DNA from: Hamadaea sp013361475
Lineage (GTDB): Bacteria > Actinomycetota > Actinomycetes > Mycobacteriales > Micromonosporaceae
Assembly (NCBI RefSeq): GCF_040654195.1
Contig: NZ_JBFAHM010000006.1
Location: forward strand, 124,001-188,000
DNA length: 64,000 nucleotides
Direction of reading: 5' to 3'
Shown: piece by piece, positions 50,662 through 59,286 of the stretch
Position numbering within the stretch: position 1 is the stretch's first letter
Layout: every line of letters starts with the position of its first letter
Position numbers and translations under genes: made by a program
The notes under the pieces: generated by a model
What the model was told of the DNA's origin: nothing
The model's database searches: none
The model's input: the letters and a program-made list of their open reading frames with translations, nothing else

Positions 50662-51261
50662 TCAGCAGGCGCCGAAGCCGTCCGTGTAGAGCCGCTGGAC
50701 GTAGTCAGCGTAGCCCGCGACCTCCTTCCGCACCGTCGTCCCGTCATGGAGGAACAGGTACGCCGCGTCGCCCTGCCGCACCATGATCCCCGGGTACGCG
50801 TGACTGCCCGCCGGCGGCGTCAGCTCGACCTCATCCGAGTACGCCTGCCGCACAGCCTCGACGCTGCTGCCTTCGGAGATTCCCTCGGGCGTACGCACCG
50901 GGGCGTGCGCCCACAGCAACACCAGCCGGTCCTGCGCGAACACCGGGTCGACGCCGGTCAGGTCGCCGAACTGCATCACGCAGGCGCCCTGATGCTTGGT
51001 GAGTCCGTGCTCCGCGGTCACCTCGGCCACCGTGTCGCCGAACTTGATGTCAGCGATCCCGGCGAAGGTCACGATGTCGTCCGAGCCGGACGTCCTTGGC
51101 GCGTTGTTCGCGACCTGTTCGACGGCCCTGGCGTCCGGGGTGGCGCTGTCCGCAGGCCGGTCATCACGAAGCAGCCGGACTCCGGCGAACACCGTGGCCG
51201 CCGCCAGGCAGCCGACGACGATCGTGGCGGCGATGGCGGTTGCGCGGTGCGTCACCCGCAT
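50662..51261 (-). CDS. exported or membrane-anchored protein of unknown function
   Basis: A 199-residue product with an N-terminal hydrophobic segment (ATAIAATIVVGCLAAATVFAGV) and an extracytoplasmic domain of about 165 residues. FAGIADIKFGDTVAEVTAEHGL resembles repeats found in exported beta-propeller-free lipoprotein-like proteins, but no family is assigned. It contains Cys in GACVMQF and at the C-terminus (GFGAC), possibly a disulfide. Confidence 0.65.
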   Translation of the reverse strand: MRVTHRATAIAATIVVGCLAAATVFAGVRLLRDDRPADSATPDARAVEQVANNAPRTSGSDDIVTFAGIADIKFGDTVAEVTAEHGLTKHQGACVMQFGDLTGVDPVFAQDRLVLLWAHAPVRTPEGISEGSSVEAVRQAYSDEVELTPPAGSHAYPGIMVRQGDAAYLFLHDGTTVRKEVAGYADYVQRLYTDGFGAC

Positions 51262-51372
51262 AGTGCACCCCCTGTGCTCAATCGGTGACCCAAGGTAACA
51301 GTGTTGCCGGCCTCTGCCGGGAGGTCTTCGCCCTGCTGCGACGAAGACACCGGGGAATCCGATTCGAGCCGC

Positions 51373-52935
51373 TCAACCGACCGGGGCGCCTGACCCCGTC
51401 GGAAAGACCGGGAGCCGCTGGCCGGCCCCGGGCGGGGGCGGCCGGAAGCTTGCGCGCACCACGTCGTACAAAGCCCGGTTCGGCGGGAAGTCGGCGTCGT
51501 CGGTGGCCCAGTAGACGATCAGGTCGGCCGCCGGATGACTGATCACCAGTGCGGCCGCGTGGCGCCGGACGCTGCCGGAGTCGAAGGTGAACTCCCACTC
51601 GGCGGCCGGGACCGCCATCGACAGCGGCTTGAGATGCACCAGCGCGTAGCCGGGAAGAACACCGGCGTCGATCAACCGGCGCTCCTCGGCGCGGCCGCCC
51701 TGGACGGGATCCTCCGTCGCCGGCCGGATCGGGTCGACGGCCAGCACCCGCCCGCCCCGAGGGTCGGCGAAGCAGGCGGTCGACCCCACCGACCAGGTAC
51801 GCCACCCGACCGGCACGCCCACCCCGAAGCTGCCGGGCCGGAAGTACCAGGTGAAGCCGTTCACTAGTTTGGGCGTACCGGGGGGACCGGGCCGGTCGGT
51901 GGGCACGGGATGCGCGTCGGGGGGAGGCGGCTGCTCACAGGCGACCACGCCCGCCTGAACGGCGGTGGACAGTTGCGACGCTTGGTCCAGGTCGCCGCCG
52001 GCGCCGCCGGTCCGGGCGGCCGCGACGGCGGCTCCGCTCCCGGCCGCGATCGCCGTGACGAGGACGGCGGCCAGGATCAGGCGCATCCGGCGTCGGCGGC
52101 GCGCCTCGAGATCGGTGGACTGCCCGTTCGCCGCCCGCAGCAGCAGCCGCTCGACCTCGGCCGACGTCATCCGCGTACGCGGGTCTCGCCGCAGCAGCCC
52201 GTCGATCACCGGCTTCAGCGACCCCGCCTGCAGCAACGGGTCCGGCTCCTGGGTGGCCAGCGCGGTGAGCGTCTCCACCACGCTCGGCCGGGCATAGGGC
52301 GTACGCCCTTCGACCGAGGCGTACAACGTCGCGCCCAGGGACCAGAGGTCGGATTCCACGCTGGACAAGCCGAGCCGGGCGCGCTCGGGCGCCAGATACT
52401 GCGGGGTCGCGATCAGGCCGGGCCGGGTGATCGCCCCGTCGGTGTCCAGCGTGGCCAGGCCGAAGTCGGTCAGCACGACCCGGCCGTCGGCGCCGATGAG
52501 CACGTTGTGCGGCTTGACGTCCCGATGCAGGACGCCCGCCCCGTGCGCCGCCTGCAACGCGGCGAGCACCGCCAGGCCGACCTCCGCGGCAACCCGCGGC
52601 GGCAGCGGCCCGTCCTCCTCCAGCACCTTCTGCAGCGATCGGGACGGCACGTACTCCATCACGATCCACGGCCACTTCTCGGAGTGGAGCACGTCGTAGA
52701 TCTTGACCACGTTCGGGTGGTTCAGCCGGGCCGCCGCACGCGCCTCCCGGAGGGTCAGCTCCCGCAGCTGATCGCGCTCGGACTTCGTGAGCCACGCCGG
52801 CGGGACCACTTCTTTGATCGCCACCTGGCGGTGCAACACCTCGTCGTGAGCCAGCCAGACTCGGCCCATGCCACCCTTGCCGACCGGTTCGAGCAGCCGG
52901 TACCGGCCCGCGATCAGCGCCGTCGTCTCCGTCAT
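51373..52935 (-). CDS. transmembrane Ser/Thr protein kinase
   Basis: A 520-residue Hanks-type kinase starting at ATG 52935. The glycine loop is GKGGMG (19-24), catalytic Lys K41 (VAIKEV), HRDVKPHN with D139, DFG 157-159 and APERARLG. A transmembrane helix at about 285-307 leads to an extracytoplasmic domain of about 210 residues that ends in a Pro-rich tail. That domain is not PASTA; it has a WYFRPGSFGVGVPVGW block. It starts 4 bp after the sortase stop, so it is the third gene of the DUF4397-sortase-kinase operon. A hairpin GTCTTCG...CGAAGAC lies downstream (51324-51348). Confidence 0.93.
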   Translation of the reverse strand: MTETTALIAGRYRLLEPVGKGGMGRVWLAHDEVLHRQVAIKEVVPPAWLTKSERDQLRELTLREARAAARLNHPNVVKIYDVLHSEKWPWIVMEYVPSRSLQKVLEEDGPLPPRVAAEVGLAVLAALQAAHGAGVLHRDVKPHNVLIGADGRVVLTDFGLATLDTDGAITRPGLIATPQYLAPERARLGLSSVESDLWSLGATLYASVEGRTPYARPSVVETLTALATQEPDPLLQAGSLKPVIDGLLRRDPRTRMTSAEVERLLLRAANGQSTDLEARRRRRMRLILAAVLVTAIAAGSGAAVAAARTGGAGGDLDQASQLSTAVQAGVVACEQPPPPDAHPVPTDRPGPPGTPKLVNGFTWYFRPGSFGVGVPVGWRTWSVGSTACFADPRGGRVLAVDPIRPATEDPVQGGRAEERRLIDAGVLPGYALVHLKPLSMAVPAAEWEFTFDSGSVRRHAAALVISHPAADLIVYWATDDADFPPNRALYDVVRASFRPPPPGAGQRLPVFPTGSGAPVG

Positions 52936-52939
52936 GCGA

Positions 52940-53563
52940 TCACGTCCGCACCGCCGAGACGACGATGTTGTCCTCATAGGACCGGGCGTCCCGGTCGAAG
53001 TCGCCGCCACAGGTGATCAGGCGCAACTGCGCGTCCGGGGTGGGGCCGTAGACCTCCGCCGCCGGGAAGGCGCTCTTGGCGTACTCGTGGACGGCGGTCA
53101 CCGCGAAATTCACCCAGGCTCCCCCACGTTGCACCTCGACACGGTCGCCCGGCCGGAGCTGGCGCAGCCGATAGAAGACAGCCTTGCCGTGGATCGAATC
53201 CACATGCCCGGCGATCACCGCCGGACCCTTCTCACCTGGGACGGTGCCTTCGGCGTACCAGCCGGCTTGGTCGAAGGAACTCGGCGCGATCAGCCGCCCG
53301 CGGACGTCGAGGTGCAGGGCGGCGAGCGCGCTGTCGACGCCGATGGCGGCGATCCGCAGGCGAGTCGGCGGCGGCACCGTGCTGGTCGAAGGCGCCGGGA
53401 CGATCACCCCGGCCACCCACGCGGCCGTCGGCCCGGGACGGGCCGCCACCCGGAGCAGACTCGCCGCCCCGGCCAAGGCGCCCACGGCGACCACCGCGAG
53501 CAGCACCGCACCGACCGGCCCCGGCGCCCGATGGCGCCGGATCGCGGTCCCCGGCGCGCTCAC
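52940..53563 (-). CDS. class F sortase
   Basis: A 207-residue membrane-anchored transpeptidase starting at GTG 53563, which overlaps the DUF4397 stop (GTGA). An N-terminal helix (VGAVLLAVVAVGALAGAASLL) is followed by the sortase barrel with H120 (VIAGHVDS), C185 (LITCGG) and R194 (DARSYEDN). Class F sortases are typical of actinobacteria; their substrates are often unknown. The upstream DUF4397 protein is the obvious candidate partner. Confidence 0.92.
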   Translation of the reverse strand: MSAPGTAIRRHRAPGPVGAVLLAVVAVGALAGAASLLRVAARPGPTAAWVAGVIVPAPSTSTVPPPTRLRIAAIGVDSALAALHLDVRGRLIAPSSFDQAGWYAEGTVPGEKGPAVIAGHVDSIHGKAVFYRLRQLRPGDRVEVQRGGAWVNFAVTAVHEYAKSAFPAAEVYGPTPDAQLRLITCGGDFDRDARSYEDNIVVSAVRT

Positions 53564-54411
53564 CACACCCGGGCCGCCCGCCGGTGAGCTCGAGCGACCA
53601 GGAGGGCCGTCAGCCCGCCGAGCGCGCCCACCGCGACCAGCACCAACGCGCCGGCTCCGACCATCGGCCAGATCGGCGCGGGCGCGGTGCCACCACCACC
53701 GGTCTCGACGCCGCCGGTCGGTACGCCGCCCTCGCGCGTCGCGTCGGTACGCAGCTCGGCGCGCAGGCCCTGCGGCCCGTCCAGGATGAGCATCGAGTAA
53801 ACGGCGCCGGGCTTGAGGACGCAGGCCAGCCCGGTGGGCGCGCGGCCGTCGGCCGGGCTGATCACCAGCCGCCAATCACCCGGTTTGACCTGCTGGTACG
53901 CCGTGGCCGTGGCGAACGCGACGTTCTCCGCGATCGGCGTCCCGTCCGGCAGCGCCACCCCGAGGACGGGCACGGCGACCGAGGCCTGGACGACGCGGAC
54001 CTTGGCCTGCCCGTCGGCCGGCAGGCTCAAGTCGTCGACGATGACGCGCAGCCCCAGGTCGGCGTAGCGGCCGACCCCGGCGACCGTGTACGCCTGCCCG
54101 GCGGCGACGCTGACCTGCGTCGTCAGTACCGGCGGCTGTGACTTCGGCGCGCCCGAGGGTCGCATCGCGACGGTGTAGCCACCGGCCGGCAGCGCCAGAT
54201 AGTCGGACATCACGCCGTACCCGACGCCGGGAAAGACCTGTTCGGCGAGGGCGCCGGTCTGGGAGGAGAGGTACACGTCGACGGCGGGAGTGTCCGGTGA
54301 CAGATGCGCCAGGCGGACGTAACCGTGACCGGCGGCGTACGCCGGAGCGGCGGGCGCCGTCCCGGCGAAGAGCAGCGCGACCACGGCCAATCGCGCAGCG
54401 CGTGATAGCAC
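53560..54411 (-). CDS. DUF4397-domain surface protein with C-terminal membrane anchor
   Basis: A 283-residue protein starting at GTG 54411, chosen for the strong SD GGGAGG; GTG 54429 is an alternative. The signal peptide ends near APAYA (about 26). Two DUF4397-type beta domains follow, with YVRLAHLSPDTPAVDVYLSS as the diagnostic block. The C-terminus is Gly/Thr/Pro-rich linker, a hydrophobic helix (WPMVGAGALVLVAVGALGG) and ARAHRRAARVW, laid out like a sorting signal but without a recognisable LPXTG. Confidence 0.88.
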   Translation of the reverse strand: MLSRAARLAVVALLFAGTAPAAPAYAAGHGYVRLAHLSPDTPAVDVYLSSQTGALAEQVFPGVGYGVMSDYLALPAGGYTVAMRPSGAPKSQPPVLTTQVSVAAGQAYTVAGVGRYADLGLRVIVDDLSLPADGQAKVRVVQASVAVPVLGVALPDGTPIAENVAFATATAYQQVKPGDWRLVISPADGRAPTGLACVLKPGAVYSMLILDGPQGLRAELRTDATREGGVPTGGVETGGGGTAPAPIWPMVGAGALVLVAVGALGGLTALLVARAHRRAARVW

Positions 54412-54532
54412 GATGCCTCCCCTCGACACGCTGAAGAGTGCCCCCTGACGGTGATCCTCACCATTGCCCGTTTGGCCGAGCTGTGCCGCCTTTCTCCCCG
54501 GCGGGTGTCGCTCCCACGCTGGCCGGAACACG

Positions 54533-54570
54533 CGACCGGCCGCGGTCCCAGGCGGGACCGCGGCCGGTCG
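54533..54570 (-). terminator. 17-bp-stem hairpin downstream of the ABC exporter operon
   Basis: CGACCGGCCGCGGTCCC and GGGACCGCGGCCGGTCG are perfect arms around AGGC, 14 bp after the exporter stop codon. There is no U-tract. Confidence 0.85.
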
Positions 54571-54584
54571 GGTAGGCGACAGAA

Positions 54585-56603
54585 TCAGTCCACTTCGGCC
54601 AGCGCCTGGGCGAACTGCGCCTGGTAGAGGCGGGCGTACGCGCCGTCCCTGGCGATGAGCTCCGCATGGGCGCCCTGCTCGACGATCCGGCCGTTCTCCA
54701 TCACGAGGATGGTGTCGGCGTCGCGGATCGTGGACAGCCGGTGGGCGATGACGAAGCTCGTCCGGCCCGCCCGCAGACTGCTCATCGCCCGCTGGATCAA
54801 CACCTCGGTACGCGTGTCGACCGAGCTGGTCGCCTCGTCCAGGATGAGGATCGTCGGCTCGGCGAGGAAGGCCCGGGCGATCGTGATCAGCTGCTTCTCG
54901 CCCATGCTGATGTTGCCGCCCTCCTCGTCGATGACGGTGTCGTAGCCGTCGGGGAGCGTACGGATGAAGCGGTCGGCGTGCGCGATCTCGGCCGCCGCGA
55001 CGATCTGCTCCCGCGTCGGGTTGTCCGCCCCGTACGCGATGTTCTCGGCGATCGTGCCGCCGAACAGCCAGGTGTCCTGCAGCACCATGCCGGTCTGCTC
55101 GCGCAGCTCCTCCCGGGACATCTCGGCGATGTCGACGCCGTCCAGCGTGATCCGGCCCTTCGACACGTCGTAGAACCGCATGAGCAGGTTGACGAGCGTC
55201 GTCTTGCCGGCTCCGGTCGGACCGACGATCGCGACGGTGTGCCCCGGCTCGACCGCCAGCGACAGGCCCTCGATCAGCGGCCGGTCCGGCTTGTAGCTGA
55301 ACGAGACGTCCTCGAAGGCCACCCGGCCCCGGACCTCGGCCGGGCGTGCCGGGTGCTGCGGCTCGGGCGACTGCTCGTCCGCGTCGAGCAGCTGGAACAC
55401 CCGCTCGGCCGAGGCGACGCCGGACTGCAGCAGGTTGGCCATGCTGGCGACCTGCGTCAACGGCTGGCTGAACTGCCGGGAGTACTGGATGAACGCCTGG
55501 ACGTCACCCAGCGACATCGCACCCGAGGCGACTCGCAGCCCGCCGACGACCGCGACGAGCACGTAGTTCACATTGCCGAGGAAGAACAGCGCCGGCTGGA
55601 TCATCCCGGAGATGAACTGCGCTTTGAAGCTGGACGCGTACAGGGCGTCGTTGTGCTCGGCGAAGGTCTGCGACGCCTCCTTCTGCCGCCCGAAGACCTT
55701 CACCAGCGAGTGCCCGGTGAACATCTCCTCAATGTGCCCGTTGAGCTTGCCGGTCGTGGCCCACTGCCGGATGAACTGCGGCTGGGACCGCTTGCCGATC
55801 CGGGCCGTCACGATGATCGACAGCGGCACGGTGATCAGCGCGATCACCGCGAGCAGCGGCGAGATCCAGAACATCATCCCCAGTACGCCGACGATCGTCA
55901 GCAGCGACGTGACCAGGATGCTCAGCGTCTGCTGCAGGGTCTGGGCGATGTTGTCGGTGTCGTTGGTCGCCCGGCTGAGCACCTCGCCCCGGGGCTGGTT
56001 GTCGAAGTAGCTGAGCGGCAGCCGCGACAGCTTCAGCTCGACCTGCTCCCGCAGCCGGTAGATGGTCCGCTGGACCACGACGGTGGTCAGCCGGCCCTGG
56101 ATCACGCCGAACAGCCACGCCACGACGTAGATGCCGAGGACCCACAGCAGGATCGTGCGGAGCTGGTCGAAGTCGATGCTCTGACCGGGCGTGAAGTCCA
56201 TCGAGGACAGCATGTCGGCCAGCCGATTCTGGCCGGTCGCCTGGACCCCGGCCACGACCTGCTCCTTGGTCATGCCCGGCTGGTCGAACTGCTGGCCCAT
56301 GACGCCGGCGAAGATGACGTCGGTCGCCTTGCCCAGGATCTTCGGCCCGAGCACCGACAGGAACACGCTCGCGATGCCGAAGAGCATCAGCGCGCCCACC
56401 ACGAACCGCTCCGGCCGCAGCATCTTCACCAGCCGCTTCAGCGAGCCCTTGAAGTCCAGCGGCTTCTCCGCCGGTGCGCCCATCATCCGGCCCGGCCCGA
56501 AGCCGGGGCCGCCACCCTGCGGCCGGCGTACCGGGGCGGCCGGTTGCGCGGGCGCCTCTCCGGCCGGTGCGGCGGCCTTGCCGTTCGGGGATTCACTGGT
56601 CAC
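54585..56603 (-). CDS. heterodimeric ABC exporter, canonical-Walker-B subunit
   Basis: A 672-residue fusion of six-helix membrane domain and ATPase, starting at GTG 56603, which overlaps the partner's stop (GTGA). A long Pro/Ala N-terminal extension precedes the membrane domain. The ATPase has Walker A GPTGAGKT, Walker B ILILDEATSSVD with the catalytic Glu, and a degenerate signature ISMGEKQ in place of LSGGQ. With the partner it should form one competent and one degenerate ATP site, as in TmrAB- or BmrCD-type multidrug exporters. Confidence 0.93.
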   Translation of the reverse strand: MTSESPNGKAAAPAGEAPAQPAAPVRRPQGGGPGFGPGRMMGAPAEKPLDFKGSLKRLVKMLRPERFVVGALMLFGIASVFLSVLGPKILGKATDVIFAGVMGQQFDQPGMTKEQVVAGVQATGQNRLADMLSSMDFTPGQSIDFDQLRTILLWVLGIYVVAWLFGVIQGRLTTVVVQRTIYRLREQVELKLSRLPLSYFDNQPRGEVLSRATNDTDNIAQTLQQTLSILVTSLLTIVGVLGMMFWISPLLAVIALITVPLSIIVTARIGKRSQPQFIRQWATTGKLNGHIEEMFTGHSLVKVFGRQKEASQTFAEHNDALYASSFKAQFISGMIQPALFFLGNVNYVLVAVVGGLRVASGAMSLGDVQAFIQYSRQFSQPLTQVASMANLLQSGVASAERVFQLLDADEQSPEPQHPARPAEVRGRVAFEDVSFSYKPDRPLIEGLSLAVEPGHTVAIVGPTGAGKTTLVNLLMRFYDVSKGRITLDGVDIAEMSREELREQTGMVLQDTWLFGGTIAENIAYGADNPTREQIVAAAEIAHADRFIRTLPDGYDTVIDEEGGNISMGEKQLITIARAFLAEPTILILDEATSSVDTRTEVLIQRAMSSLRAGRTSFVIAHRLSTIRDADTILVMENGRIVEQGAHAELIARDGAYARLYQAQFAQALAEVD

Positions 56604-58339
56604 GCGACGGCCTCCTGCTCGGTGAGCTGCGACAGCACGATCTCCCGGTACGTCGGGTTGCCGTCCATGAGTTCGGTATGGGTGCCCTCGCCGACGACCT
56701 GGCCCTCGTCCAGGACGAGGATCCGGTCGGCGTCGCGGATCGTGCTGACCCGCTGGGCGACGATGACGACCGTCGCGTCGGCGACCTCCGACCGCAGCGC
56801 CGACCGCAGCCGGGCGTCGGTCGCGTAGTCCAGCGCGGAGAACGAGTCGTCGAAGAGGTAGATCTCCGGCCGCAGCACCAGGGTGCGGGCGATGGCCAGG
56901 CGCTGCCGCTGACCGCCGGAGACGTTCGAGCCGCCCTGGGCGATCGGCGACGCCAATCCGTCGGGCAGCTCCGAGACGAAGTCCTTGGCCTGGGCCACCT
57001 CCAGCGCCCGCCACAGTTGCTCGTCGGTGGCGTCCGGGTTGCCGTAGCGCAGGTTCGACGCGATCGTCCCGGAGAACAGGTACGGCTTCTGCGGCACGTA
57101 CCCGACGAGCGTCGCGAGCAGCGCGGGGTCGAGTTCGCGGACGTCGACGCCGTCGACGAGGACCTCGCCGCCGGTCACGTCGAACAGGCGGGGCACGAGA
57201 TTCAGCAACGTGGACTTGCCCGACCCGGTGGATCCGATGACCGCGGTCGTCTGCCCGCGTTGCGCGGTGAGATCGATCCCCCGCAGCACCGGCTCCTCGG
57301 CGCCCGGGTAGCGGAACTCCACCTGCCGCAAGTCGAGACGGCCGTCCCGGTTGACCTCCGTGACCGGCGCGGTCGGCGGCACGACGCTGGACTCGGTGTC
57401 CAGCACGTCCTCGATGCGCTCGGCGCAGACCTCCGCTCGCGGGATCATCATGAACATGAAGGTGGCCATCATGACCGACATCAGGATCTGCATGAGATAG
57501 CTCAGGAACGCCGTCAGCGCGCCGATCTCCATGTCGCCGCCGGCGATCCGGTGCCCGCCGAACCACAGCACCGCGACGCTGGAGACGTTCACGACCAGCA
57601 TGACGGTCGGGAACGCGGTCGCCATCAGCTTGCCGACCGCCAGCGACACGTCCGTGAGCTGCTGGTTGGCGTCGGCGAACCGGGTGTGCTCCCGCTCGTC
57701 GCGGACGAACGCGCGGATGACCCGGATGCCGGTGATCTGCTCGCGGACGACCCGGTTCACCTTGTCGATCCGCTCCTGGACCAGCCGGAACAGCGGACGC
57801 ATGCGGACGACGAGGAACGCCACGATGGCGAACAGGATCGGCACGATGACCAGCAGCAACGCCGACAGCGGAACGTCCTGGCGCAGGGCGAGGATCACGC
57901 CGCCGACCATCATGATCGGCGCCGCCACCATCAGCGTGAAGGTCAGCAGGACCAGCATCTGCACCTGCTGGACGTCGTTGGTGGTCCGGGTGATCAGCGA
58001 CGGCGCCCCGAACTTCCCGACCTCTCGCAGGGAGAAGGACTCGACGCGGTCGAAGAGCGCCCCGCGGATGTCCCGGCCGACCGCCATCGCGGTCCGGGCG
58101 CCGAAGTAGACGGCCCCGATCGAGCAGGCGATCTGGATCAGGGTGACGCCCAGCATCACCCCGCCGATCTTGAGGATGTTCCCGGTGTCGCCGGTGACCA
58201 CGCCGTCGTCGATGATGTCGGCGTTGAGGGTGGGCAGGTAGAGCGTCGCCAGGGTCGAGATGAACTGCAGCAGCACGACCAGGGTTATGTCCCCCCGGTA
58301 GGGCCGCAGGTGCTTGCGCAACAGGCGGATGAGCATCAT
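56600..58339 (-). CDS. heterodimeric ABC exporter, degenerate-Walker-B subunit
   Basis: A 579-residue half-transporter (six helices plus ATPase). Walker A is GSTGSGKS, the signature is canonical (NVSGGQRQR), but Walker B reads IYLFDDSFSALD, with Asp in place of the catalytic Glu. This complements the degenerate signature of the partner. Its ATG overlaps the tetR stop (ATGA), so regulator and both subunits are translationally linked. Confidence 0.93.
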   Translation of the reverse strand: MMLIRLLRKHLRPYRGDITLVVLLQFISTLATLYLPTLNADIIDDGVVTGDTGNILKIGGVMLGVTLIQIACSIGAVYFGARTAMAVGRDIRGALFDRVESFSLREVGKFGAPSLITRTTNDVQQVQMLVLLTFTLMVAAPIMMVGGVILALRQDVPLSALLLVIVPILFAIVAFLVVRMRPLFRLVQERIDKVNRVVREQITGIRVIRAFVRDEREHTRFADANQQLTDVSLAVGKLMATAFPTVMLVVNVSSVAVLWFGGHRIAGGDMEIGALTAFLSYLMQILMSVMMATFMFMMIPRAEVCAERIEDVLDTESSVVPPTAPVTEVNRDGRLDLRQVEFRYPGAEEPVLRGIDLTAQRGQTTAVIGSTGSGKSTLLNLVPRLFDVTGGEVLVDGVDVRELDPALLATLVGYVPQKPYLFSGTIASNLRYGNPDATDEQLWRALEVAQAKDFVSELPDGLASPIAQGGSNVSGGQRQRLAIARTLVLRPEIYLFDDSFSALDYATDARLRSALRSEVADATVVIVAQRVSTIRDADRILVLDEGQVVGEGTHTELMDGNPTYREIVLSQLTEQEAVA

Positions 58340-59076
58340 TCTCCCGATCGGTTCGCGGTGTCGTTCGCGGTGTTGTGCAGATCGATGTCCCGGATCTCGT
58401 CTTCCCAGCCGTCGAGCAGCATCGCGGCGATGTCCGGGGTCTCCGGCGACTCGTTCTCCCGGACGAGGAGGCCGTCCAGGAGCAGGCTGACGATCTGCTC
58501 GGCGTCGAGCGGCTGGAAGTCCTGGGGGGTCGCCTGGCCCAGCAGTCCCTGCTGCCCCATCGCGAAGACCAGGCTCACGAGCATGTGCGCCGCGGTCTCC
58601 GTGGGAACCCGCAACCGCTGCCGGTCGGGCTCGATCACGCCGGCCACGGCCCCGAAGGTGCGCTCGCGCATCTCCTTCATCTTGCCGACCATCTCGCCCG
58701 CGTCGTCCTCGCCCTTGGCGGCGGTGCGGATGAGCCCGATGAGCTTGCCGCTCTCCTTCAGGCCTCGGACCAGGATGTGCGCGGTGTCCACCAGCCGGCC
58801 CCGGAGATCCTGCTCGGGGTCGATGGCCGACAACGCCCGCTCCAGCGGCGCCGGATCGAAGACACTCATGATCGCCGCCCGGACGAGCGACGGCTTGTCG
58901 GGAAACACCCCGAAAATGGTGCCTTCGGCGACTCCCGCCGCCTCGGCGATCTGCTTCGTGGTGACCAGGACGCCGTGCTCCTTGAGCAGCGGAATCGTCG
59001 CGGCGATGATCGCGGCCCGGCGATCGTCCGGGGCCATCGCGGGCACCCGGCGACGTCGGTTCGGCTCGGTCTTCAC
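58336..59076 (-). CDS. TetR-family regulator of the ABC exporter operon
   Basis: A 246-residue regulator starting at GTG 59076. The DNA-binding region is VTTKQIAEAAGVAEGTIFGVFPDK. The C-terminal ligand domain is long for the family. It is the first gene of the three-gene exporter operon and has a dyad just upstream, so it probably represses its own operon until an exporter substrate binds. Confidence 0.92.
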   Translation of the reverse strand: MKTEPNRRRRVPAMAPDDRRAAIIAATIPLLKEHGVLVTTKQIAEAAGVAEGTIFGVFPDKPSLVRAAIMSVFDPAPLERALSAIDPEQDLRGRLVDTAHILVRGLKESGKLIGLIRTAAKGEDDAGEMVGKMKEMRERTFGAVAGVIEPDRQRLRVPTETAAHMLVSLVFAMGQQGLLGQATPQDFQPLDAEQIVSLLLDGLLVRENESPETPDIAAMLLDGWEDEIRDIDLHNTANDTANRSGE

Positions 59077-59089
59077 GCCGCGAGCTTAC

Positions 59090-59111
59090 TGAGTGAGTGC
59101 TCGCTCATTCA
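59090..59111 (-). promoter_or_regulatory. putative TetR operator
   Basis: TGAGTGAGTGCTCGCTCATTCA is an imperfect dyad with arms TGAxTGAG, starting 13 bp upstream of the tetR start. TGAATGAG-type half-sites are common in TetR-controlled multidrug exporters. Confidence 0.6.
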
Positions 59112-59160
59112 AGTCGTGATCACGACGTTTCGCCCACAGCTGATCTCCCTCCTCTCGCTT

Positions 59161-59208
59161 GGCGCCTCACTCGGCGCCCCGCTAGGCGCCCCGCTGGGCG
59201 CCCCGCTA
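59161..59208. repeat. 4 x 12-bp tandem repeat abutting palindrome copy 7
   Basis: Units GGCGCCTCACTC, GGCGCCCCGCTA, GGCGCCCCGCTG and GGCGCCCCGCTA lead into the palindrome, whose GGCGCTGG continues the pattern. Confidence 0.92.
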
Positions 59209-59210
59209 GG

Positions 59211-59273
59211 CGCTGGATCAGGGATCTCGGTCGAATCTTGGGCCAAGATTCGACCCGGATCCCTGATCCGGCG
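59211..59273. repeat. 63-bp palindrome family, copy 7
   Basis: The arms CGCTGGATCAGGGATCTCGG and CCCGGATCCCTGATCCGGCG are largely complementary, with GAT/ATC compensated as in copy 4. It lies 13 bp beyond the GrpB stop codon. Confidence 0.96.
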
Positions 59274-59286
59274 CTGACGGAGGCGG

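Noticed and set aside
4471..59273. 63-bp palindromes as insertion-sequence ends or MITEs
   Set aside because: No transposase, no obvious target-site duplication and no internal sequence beyond the palindrome; a REP-like element fits better, although mobilisation in trans remains open.
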